Shown here one piece after another: positions 56,201 to 64,000 of a DNA stretch of 64,000 nucleotides (within the stretch, counting starts at the first letter, position 1; each line of letters begins with the position of its first letter). Both the position numbers and the translations under genes were made by a program. The notes under the pieces are model-generated. The model searched no databases. It was not told the origin of the DNA and saw only the letters and a list, made by a program, of their open reading frames with translations. The DNA comes from Dromaius novaehollandiae. Taxonomy: Eukaryota > Chordata > Aves > Casuariiformes > Dromaiidae. The stretch covers positions 70,441,601-70,505,600 of the forward strand of contig NC_088102.1 of assembly GCF_036370855.1 (NCBI RefSeq), written 5' to 3'.

Positions 56201-59200
56201 GCTGCACCAGTCAGCGCCGCCCAGGCGCGTCTCCCCCAGCAGCTCCGGCCCTTGGCGATCGCTGCCCCAGTCCCTCTCGGCGCTGCCGAAGGCCCCGTCC
56301 CGCCGCTCCGCGTCGCCGCCGCCGCCGCCGCGGGCGCCGTCCCAGCTCGACTTGGCGCCGAACTCCCGGTCCTGCTCCGTCTCGCCGGGCCACTCTCCCT
56401 CGCCGGCCGCGGCGTCGTGGGTCCAGTCAAAGGCGCCGGCTCGGCGAGATCCCCCGATGCCGAATTCACTGCGCAGGTCCTTCCGCGACCAGCCGAGCAG
56501 GTCCTGGGGGGGGGGAAAGGGTCAGGGAGCGGGGACGTGATCCCTGTTTGCCCATCGGAGAGGAAAACTGGGGAGGACAGTCTGAAAACGGGAGAGGGGG
56601 ATGTCCTTGGATGCCCAGGGGATGCTGCACAAACGCCAGGGCTCCTCTTCCCGAGGAGCGGGCAGATCCCGCTGCCTGCCCTCTCCCTCTCCCTCTCCCT
56701 CCCCGGGCCGGGAGCTGCCGGCCGGCTCCGGATACTCCCAGCGCCCAGCCCGGCCCGAGCCCTCCCCAACTCGTCGCGCAGCTCCAGGTGGGCCAGCAGC
56801 CTCCGGAGGACGGCGGCGGTGCCCGACTCGCCGGCCACGGCTCCCCGGCGGGCCGCGCACGCGGCTCCCGCCCCACCCGGGCTCTCCCTGCCGGCGCCGC
56901 ACGCTCCGGCTCCGGCTCCGGCTCCACCCAACCCGTCCGACCGCTCTGCGTGCGCGGGGACGACGACGGACGCGCGCGCGGAGAGAGGCGTTCACCCTTC
57001 CCGCGCGGAGCCGCGCGCCTCACCTCCGGCCCCTCTGCGTCCGGAGGGCCGTGCCCCGCGCCGCCGTGGGCCCCGGGCGACGCCAGCAGCTCCGTCAGCC
57101 AGCCCGGGTCGGCGGGCGGATCGGGGCCCTTCGAGGCGTCGGCAGATCCCGCCGTCCGGCCCGGCCCGCCGGGGCCCTGCAGATTTGCCGGGCGGCCGCC
57201 CGCTTGCGCCGGCTCCCAGGTCGACTCGGCCGCCGGGGCCGCATCCTCAGGCGGGTCCCGGTCGGGCTCCGTCACGCGGAGCGGGGAGCGGAGCGCGGCG
57301 CCATCCCGCTCTTCCTCCTCCTCCTCCTCCTCCGTGGAGCCCTCGGCCTCTCGCTGGGCCGCGGGACCCCCCGGACACAGATCCCCCTCTGCCGCCTGGC
57401 TGCCGGCCACCTCGGGGCCGGGCTCTTCGGCTCCGCTGTCGCCCTGGGAGCCGGGGGGGCCGGGGGCAGGACCCTCCCCGTCCGACTCGCCCTCGTCCGA
57501 GAGCCCCGAGTCGGCCGCCTCCCGGATGGGCGACCGGGGCGGGGAAGCCACCCGCCTGGCGCCCCACGGGGCCGCCCGCGAGGGGAACGTCCACTCGAAG
57601 GACTGGGAGAGGCTCCAGCCGGACTCGCTGCCCAGCGAGCGCTCCGGCGGGGGGGCCCCGGGCCGGGGCAGGGCGCTCAGCGAGCCCCCCAGCTGCCCCA
57701 TGCCCTGCCCTGGCGTCGGAGGCTGCAACATCCCCTCGGAAGAGCGCCGGAGCCCCGAGTCTCGGGCGGGAGAAACTGGGCTGAAACCGGCACCCCGGGA
57801 GGCATCGGGGCAGCTCCGGGACACCGGGGAGTCATCGGGTCCCTCCGGGGAGCCCGGGGGACGAGAGGCCCTAGCGGGGGGCTCCGGCTCGGGGCTGGGG
57901 GGACCCGGGGACCCGGCGACAGCCTCGGGAGAGCCGGGGGAGCAAGTGACCCGGGGGGGCGGCTCGGGAGTGCCCGGAGTCGGGGGGCTGGCGGTGTCGG
58001 GGGATCCCTCGCCGGGAGTGTGCGGGGAGCCGGGGGAGCGGGAGACGCCGAGCCGGGGCTCGGCCGCGGAGGAGGGGGCTCCGGGGGCTTGGCTGGGGGC
58101 GGCGGGGGGGTCGGGCGAGCCGGGGGCCGGGGTGGGCGAGCCGGGGGCCGGGAGCTCCGGGGGGGCATCGGGAGAGCCGGGGGCCGAGGCGGAGAGCTCG
58201 GCAGGCCGGAAGGGAGCTCCCGGAGCCGGGGCCGGGCAGGCGGGGGGCCTCGGGGAGCCGGGGGGGCCGAGGGGGCCTGGCTGCAGGGAGCAGAGCTGCA
58301 GAAAGAGCGGGGTGGGGGGCAAGTCACTCGGCGGGAACCTCACGGGCTTCCCACCCCCAAATCTCAGCCCCTCTCTCCCCCAGCGCACGGGGGCCAGCCC
58401 CCATTTCGGGCATCGGTGCCCCCCCCTCGCCCCCAAACCCCAGGGCAGGAGGTGCCCACGCTTCCTGGCGGCAGCAGGGATGTTTCCCGCCTGACTCAGC
58501 CCAGGCAGCTCCCAGTTTCCCAGCGGGTCCCGTCTCCGCTCCTTGCCCCCCCGGGGCATGGCGATGCCCGGAGCCCTGAGCTGCCCCCCCCCCGGCCCCC
58601 TCCAGCACCCCCCACCCCCCGTAGCGCGCTCGGAGATGGACAGAAAGAGAGGAAGAACTGAAGCGGGAGGAAGTCAAAATACGTAAAAATCCCCCCCCCT
58701 TGCAACCCCAAATCCACCCCGCTGGGCACCAGGAGAGGGGGGGGCCGGGGGGGGGACCCGGCGTCCCCACCCTCAGCGTCACCGGGAGCCCCGGGGCGCT
58801 GCCACCAGCCCGGGCACGGGCAGGGGGGTTGGCAGGGAGCCCGAAAGGGCCCGGCCCGCCCCGCCACATACCTGCCAGGTCACCAAATCCCCGCTGCCGG
58901 GGTGACTCACAGCCGCTCCCTGCCCCCGGCCTGGCACCGGTGCTAACCCCCCCTCCCCGGCCCGACCCCGCACCCACGCCCGGCCCCCCCGGTATGGGAG
59001 CCGGAGGGGGGGGGGGCAGCGCGGGCCGCCTGGGCGCCCCGGGACGGCCCGCGCCCCGCGGAGGAAGGAGAGCCACGCACCCCGCGGAGAGGGAGCCCCG
59101 GAGGAGACAGGAGAGCCCCGAAGGAGAGAGCCCAGGAGCGGAGCGGCCGCGGCGCCGGCGGGCGAGGCGAGAACTCACGTCAGGGGGGGAAGGCGGCCTC

Positions 59201-60925
59201 CAGCGTCCGCGGGGGGCCCCGGCACAGCTCGGGCCGGCTGGGGGGGAGCCGCTGCCGGAGAGAGACGGGGAAGAGGGGTCAAGGCCTCGCACGCGCCGGC
59301 CAACGCGCCTCCCGGCCCCGAACCGCGCGGCTCTGCCCGCAGAGCGAAGCGTCAGGCAGCTGCCGGCTGAACCGCAACAGGCCCCTAATCCGCTCCGAGC
59401 GCCGCCCGAAACGGGCACCGAATCCGAAATTTTTTGATTGCAACAGGGAGGGGAAAGCAGCGGCAATCCCCTTTCCGGAAAGTTTGCTGTCTTTTGGAGA
59501 GCAAGTTTCTCACACTCTGGCTTTAAATAGCCCCTGCCTCGCTCCCGGAGGTGCCCGGCTTTCGGGAGCGCAGCCAAGCGCTGGCTCCGGACCAGGAGGC
59601 CCGGCGGCCAGGAGTCCCGCGGATCCGGGGTCCCTCCGCCTCGGCACGGGCGGGCAGGCGAAAAACAGCGCGGGGCGGGGGGAGACGGGAGCGTTTCCCG
59701 GGGGCAGCGACGCCCGGCCGAGCCGGCTGGCTCGGCGCCCGGCCCTCGGAGGGCCGCGAGCGCGGAAGCGGCTCCTCGGCCGGGACAGCCCGTTCCTGCG
59801 GTTCCAACGAAACCGCCCCGAGCCGTCGCGGCGAGCCGGCCTTCCCACGGAGGCAGCTCGAGGCACCGTCTGGCGAGGAGAAACATCCTCCTCGCGCCGG
59901 GCACCAGACCTCAGCTCTCTCCCCATCCCCGTTACTCCGTCTCCGGCGCCGTTCGGAGCGGCGGACCCCTTCCCCGCGCGCACCCCCCCCCCCCCCCGGG
60001 ACCCCCGCCGCTCACCTCATCTCGGGGATGGGGCAGCCGTCGTCGCCCGCGCCCGGCTCGGCCCCGGCGGGCTGGGGGGCCCGGCGGGCTTCGCCGGGGG
60101 CATCGCCATCCGTCTCGCCGCTGGGGCGTATCCGGAAGGCGGCGAAGGTCTTGGAGCCGAAGCGAGAGGGGGCATCGGGGCAAAAGGGGGAGAGCCGCGC
60201 CCGGTCAGGGCTCCCCGGGCCCTCCTTGCTGTCCATCTTGGCCAGGATCTCCTCCACGGTGGTGCCGGGGAAGCGCTCCGGCTTGGCCGCCACGGGCACC
60301 GGCGTGACCTTGAAGGGAGCCGGCCCTTTGCGAGAGGGCGGCAGCGGCGGCGGGGGCTCGGCGGTGGCGGCGGCCGGACCCGAGTCGCCGGCGGCCGAAA
60401 GCGGAGGGGACGGGAGCCCCTTGCCGTTGGGGGTCTCGGGCGCCTTGACGCTGAAGGAGGGGCGTTTGAGGCCCCCCCCGGCGCCGCCGCCGCCGGCAGC
60501 GTAGGGCTTGGGCCCGGCGAGGCGGTTGATCTTCTCGGCGGAGGGCAGCTCGGGGCGCGGGTGGCGGGGCGCCGGCGGCGGGTGCGGCAGGCAGGGCTTG
60601 GCGGGCACGGCGGGCTTGGGCGGCACGCGGGGCTTGGGCCGCACGGGCGGCTTGGGCCGCGCGGCGCCTGCGGGAGGCAAACGGCGCGTCGGAGAGCGGC
60701 AAACCCCTCTCACGGGGGGGGGGCCCGCGAGGCCGGATGCCATCTCCCCCCCCCCGCCGCCGCCGCTGCGGACGGGACCGGCGCCCCCCCCCAAGCCCGG
60801 TTGGGCCCAGCCCGGCGCGGGGACGTACCTGTCTCGGGGCTGCCTGCCGCCAGCCCGGCCCCCCCGCTGCCTTTGGAGGCGGCGCAGGGCAAGGGGGGGT
60901 GCAGGGGCTGCGGCTGGGAGGCCAT
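50252..60925 (-). CDS. TNKS1BP1: Tankyrase-1-binding protein 1 (TAB182), 10 coding exons, 1660 aa
   Basis: Large mostly disordered protein that binds tankyrase and, in human cells, associates with CCR4-NOT, actin and DNA-damage factors. Exons: 60925-60829, 60667-60016, 59251-59179, 58295-57024, 56503-54468, 53291-52937, 52675-52543, 52449-52313, 52109-51943, 50312-50252; 4983 bp, phases all consistent (human about 1729 aa). Matches to human in order: proline/lysine-rich RPKPRVPPKP-type start; TTVEEILAKM; a RRSSEG...LGGSLSALP block, RxxxEG being a candidate tankyrase-binding site; SLSQSFEWTFPSR; DLLGWSRKDLRSEFGI; a 23-residue repeat array (about 934-1163); RDWGEELGLGG...QFGIIGTDRV; YRSKAQLGRKRGHRAP; VPLFPGLNASALKAKL; QRSKSCKIP; C-terminal HWLQALKLKKKK. 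The 73-nt third exon is weakly supported by sequence but required by phase. Confidence 0.93.
51004..51363. repeat. 72-bp minisatellite in the last TNKS1BP1 intron
   Basis: Five successive 72-bp units, each starting AACACCCxACCAAAGG and containing CTCTGCTGAGACCTCCAC, plus a degenerate partial unit on the left. A 72-bp unit is 24 codons, so one minus-strand frame runs open as a 24-residue repeat (VLNHSRTAVWRSQQ core). It sits wholly inside the intron 51942-50313. Confidence 0.92.
55109..55798 (-). repeat. TNKS1BP1: Ten-copy 69-bp coding repeat in TNKS1BP1
   Basis: Ten in-register units of 69 bp encode 23 residues each, with consensus EFSPSRPAWDSEYSARDMES followed by QDR. Human TAB182 has a related but more diverged motif with the same rough period (FGKRDSLGTYSSRD), so the motif is old but here has been expanded or homogenised. 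Confidence 0.9.
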
Positions 60926-62700
60926 GGCGAAAGGCGGGCTGAGGCTCGGCGGACTCGGTGCACGGTCAGCCCCTGGGGGGGGGGAGAGGTGTTAGGAGGC
61001 GTCTGCGTCCCTCCTCCAGCCTCACACCGTGCCGGCCCCTCTGCACCGTGGTACCAACCCTCTCCTCCGCCTGTAGCGGCACTCGAGCCCCGCGCCAACC
61101 CCCGTCGCGCTGCCAACCCTCCCGTCACCTGTACCAGCCTTCGCCCCAAGCCCCAGCTCGCTTGTACCGTGGCACGGTGCAGTAACCCCAAACGCTGCGT
61201 CAACCCCCCAGTCCGCCTGTACCACCCGTCACCCGCTTCCGTAAACCCCTCACACGCCAAGCTGAGCCCGGCTTGGGTGAACCCTGTCCTTGTTAACCTA
61301 GACTAACTTCTGCGTGCTGTGATCCCCCTCCCCAAACACCGTGCTGATTCCTCAGGTGCCTGTACCAGCCCCGAGTCTGCCTGTCCCAACCCCTGAACAC
61401 TGTGCCAGCCCGCACACAGCCTGACACCCCCTGTTAACCTGTACCAGGTTAACACCGGCCCCCCAGTTGGGTTGTACCAACCCGCATGCAGCGTGTCACC
61501 CTCGGGGAGCTTGTGCCGAGCCCCTGTACACCGCGCCGAGCCCCGTACACCGCGCCGAGCCCCGTACACCGCGCCGAGCCAGAGTCAGCCTGTAGCAACC
61601 CCCGAGATGCCCGGCCTACCCTCAGCCGGCACCAACACCCCCGGTTAACCCTTATCAGCTCCCCGGACGCGGTGCCAACGGCCTCCGCGTAACGCCAAGC
61701 GCCCGGGGAGCCGCGCCAACCCCCCGACCCCGCCGGGGCGGCCGCGCTCACCTGCCCCGCAGCGGCCTCATGCCGGGGAGGGGGCCGGGGCCCGGCGGGG
61801 AGAGCAGCGGGCCGCGTCCCGAGGCGGCGGGCGGGCGGGCGGGCGGGCGCTGGCGTCGCCGGCGCTCCCGTGACTCACGCAGGCTGCGGGGACAGGAAAA
61901 ACCCGCTCGGTGCCTCCTCCCCGCCCGGCCCGGCCCGGCCCGGCCCGGCCTTCCCCGCGCTCCCGCCTTCCCCCCGCGCCTCCGGCCCCGCCGCCCCGGC
62001 CAAGCGGGACCCGCGGGCCGCACCTGGAAGCCATCGCCCCCCCGGGCCCTTCCCGACCCCCAAGCGGGGGGGGTGGGGTGGGGGGGGGCAGCGGCCTGCT
62101 CCCGTCGCCCTGGCAACGCGGCCCCTGCTCGATTTGCGGTCACCGCGGCCGCGCTGGCGCCCCGGGGGGGGGGGGGGGGGCGCGGCCTCCCGGGACCCCC
62201 CCAGACCCCCCCAGCGCCCCCCCCCCGCCGGTGCCGAGCGCTCCCGAGCCCTGAGCGCCCCCCCCTCCTCCCCCCCGGCCGTACCGGGAGCGCCCCGGTG
62301 CCCCGCGCGGCCCCGGCGCGGCTCGCTGCGCCGCCGCTCCGCTCTCCGCGCCGCCCCCCGCCCCCGCCGCTCCCCGCCCTGCTGCGGCCCCGCCCCGTCC
62401 TGCCCCGCTCCCGGGCAGCGCCCGCGCCGCCGGGGCAGCCCCGGGCAACCCGCTCCTCCCTCCCTCCCTCCCACCCACCCGCGGCACCGGCCCGCGCCCG
62501 GGGCAGCCCCGCCGCCACCGCCGCCGCCGCCGCCGCCACCCCCCCCCGGGCCGCGCCCGCGCTCACCCGCCGCCGCCGCGCTGCATATTCATGAGCGCGC
62601 CCGGCCCCCCGCTGCATCTGCCCCTCCCCGCCCCGCCCCGCCATAGAGCGCCGCCGCCTAGAGCGGCCGCGGCGCCGCGTGGCCGCGGCGACCACGTGCC
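60926..62700 (-). promoter_or_regulatory. TNKS1BP1: TNKS1BP1 5' untranslated exons and CpG-island promoter
   Basis: The ATG exon begins at 60972 after a long C-rich acceptor. A matching upstream exon ends at a GGGGCAG|GTGAGC donor at 61752; joined, it gives a short upstream open frame starting MRPLRGR that stops before the main ATG. An alternative first exon may use a GGCGG|GTGAGCG donor near 62567, just downstream of an ATGAATATGC word. The DNA from 61750 to 62650 is a dense CpG island; a CACGTG E-box lies at about 62693. The intron (61000-61740) is rich in loosely repeated CTGTACCAACC-type words, including a 21-bp unit repeated three times near 61520-61580. Confidence 0.55.
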
Positions 62701-62769
62701 CCCGCCTCCCGCCCGCCCGCGTGTGCCGCCGGGAGGGGGGGTCGGGGGGGCCCGCGCGCCTCCGCCTGG

Positions 62770-63400
62770 GGGGCCATAGAGAGGGGGGCGCAATAGAGAG
62801 GGGGGCCAGAGGGGCCCCGTGCGCCTCCGCCTGGGGGCGCCATACAGAGGGGAGCGCCATAGAGAGGGGGGCCAGAGGGGCCCCGTGCCCCCCCCGCCTG
62901 GGGGGTGTGTGCCATAGAGAAGGGGGCCAGAGGGGCCCATGCACCTCCGCCTGGGGGGGGTGCCATAGAGAAGGGGGCCAGAGAGGCCTGGTGCATCTCT
63001 GCCGGGGGGGGCACCATGGGGGGTGCACCATAGAAAGGGGGGGCAGAGGGGCCCCGTGCCCCCCCCGCCTGGGGGGGTGTGCCATAGAGAAGGGGGCCAG
63101 AGGGGCCTCATGCCCCTCTGCCTGGGGGGTGCCATAGAGAGGGGGAGCACCATGGAAAGGGGGGCCAGAGGGGCCCTGTGTCACCCCCCCCCCCCCAGCC
63201 TCTCAGCAAACACCATCAGGCAGGGTTGGAGCAGCCGCCTGTGCCCTAGAGAGGGGGGCGAGGAGGGCTGCTTACCCCCAGCTTGCGCCCACACCGCAGT
63301 GGGGGGGGGAGGGCGGGGAGCAGGGCGGTACGAGCCATAGAGAATGGGGCTGGACGGGCCGCCTGCGCCACAGTCCAGCTGTGCATACCATAGAGTGCAC
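62770..63400. repeat. G-rich minisatellite upstream of TNKS1BP1
   Basis: About ten irregular units of roughly 50-60 bp built from CCATAGAGAxGGGGGCCAGAG and a GTGCxCCTCxGCCTGGGGG part. A single related word (GCCATAGAGCGCC) lies at the promoter edge at about 62640, so the array may have grown out of promoter sequence. Confidence 0.88.
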
Positions 63401-64000
63401 CAGAGCGACCTCTGTGTCAGGGTTCTCGCGCCTGACCCCCGCCCCGACCCTGGGTGGGCTCCTGCCTACACGTGGGGACAGCCGTAGCCCGCAGGGAACG
63501 TGGTCCTGCATCCCCCCTGCTCCAGGACAGCTGACGCTCCTGTCCGCCCCACAGCCGCCTTCCCCACTCTCCCCACAGCAAAGATCTTGGGACAGCCCCA
63601 CGCCCAGCTGCGGCACACAGCCAGCCTGCAACACCCCTCTCCCAACCCTCCAGCCCGCCCTGGGGCACAAGGGCAGCGCGGCGGTGCTGGTAAATGAGCA
63701 TGGGGCGAGGGCCTCGCCCCGTCCCCACGGAGCCCCTTCACCCGCAGCGATTGAATTACAGCCAGACCGGAAAGTGGCTGCAACAGGTTGAGTAGAGAGA
63801 CGGTAATGGAGGGCCCCGGTGCCGGAGAAGAGGCGCTAATCGGATCAGCACCAATCCTGCCCCCGCCTCCACAGCGGAGCCGCTGGCTGTGAGGAGCTGG
63901 GGCAGCTGTGCAAGCACTCAGCACCCCCCCCCCCCGACCCTCTGTGGGGGCATGTGGGGCCCAGAGCGGCCGGCTGTATCCCCCCCCTCCCCGCATCAGG
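63401..64000. other. Right-edge DNA with no recognised gene
   Basis: Moderately GC-rich, non-repetitive apart from a C run near 63925. Human SSRP1 would be the expected next gene from synteny, but no SSRP1 exon could be recognised here. Confidence 0.4.

Noticed and set aside
56548-58661. Plus-strand open frames of more than 600 codons opposite TNKS1BP1
   Set aside because: Antisense shadows of the GC-rich TNKS1BP1 exon 58295-57024; only the minus strand matches a known protein and has consistent splice phases.
63401-64000. First exon of SSRP1, expected from human synteny
   Set aside because: No SSRP1-like translation was recognisable on either strand within the visible 600 bp.

Overview
The window is vertebrate nuclear DNA and reads as a bird or other sauropsid. 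It has short GT-AG introns, dense genes, very high local GC with long G/C runs, many minisatellites and few recognisable transposons, as on a gene-rich avian microchromosome or chromosome end. The species cannot be fixed from the sequence alone. Gene identities come from matching translations to remembered family proteins. Every exon boundary was placed by hand at GT/AG sites with phase checked, and each joined coding sequence is a multiple of three.

Layout. (1) 1-17.4 kb: an INCENP-type gene on the + strand (20 coding exons, 896 codons) starts about 760 bp from a second, oppositely oriented INCENP-type first exon that leaves the window at the left edge. The two share a CCAAT-rich CpG promoter. 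(2) 17.4-20.3 kb: intergenic. (3) 20.3-28.3 kb, - strand: an intact NLRP3-like inflammasome sensor (PYD-FISNA-NACHT-LRR, 9 coding exons, 1017 codons). (4) 28.3-36.7 kb: a young segmental duplication and minisatellite field. It holds a second PYD exon that has lost its ATG, three copies of a ~470-bp block, two VNTR families and a truncated endogenous retrovirus sitting exactly at a duplication junction. (5) 38.7-39.6 kb, +: LRRC55, a BK-channel gamma-subunit gene. (6) 39.6-45.4 kb: large simple-sequence tracts (minisatellite, ~650 bp polypyrimidine tract, ~1 kb CA array). (7) 45.5-46.6 kb, -: APLNR, a single-exon GPCR gene. (8) 49.8-62 kb, -: TNKS1BP1 (10 coding exons, 1660 codons). (9) 62.6-64 kb: minisatellite and unassigned DNA.

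LRRC55-APLNR-TNKS1BP1 is the same neighbourhood as on human 11q12.1, and INCENP lies on human 11q12.3, so the block is an old linkage. The NLRP3-like gene and its repeat field are not part of that human neighbourhood. The genes are not a functional operon; they cover mitosis (INCENP), inflammasome sensing (NLRP3-like), potassium-channel modulation (LRRC55), apelin signalling (APLNR) and tankyrase/CCR4-NOT-linked RNA and DNA-damage biology (TNKS1BP1).

Most unusual points: the divergent pair of INCENP-type genes, the + copy having a shortened helical linker and a duplicated exon; the duplicated PYD exon with a retroviral fragment at its breakpoint; and the homogenised ten-copy 23-residue repeat in TNKS1BP1.
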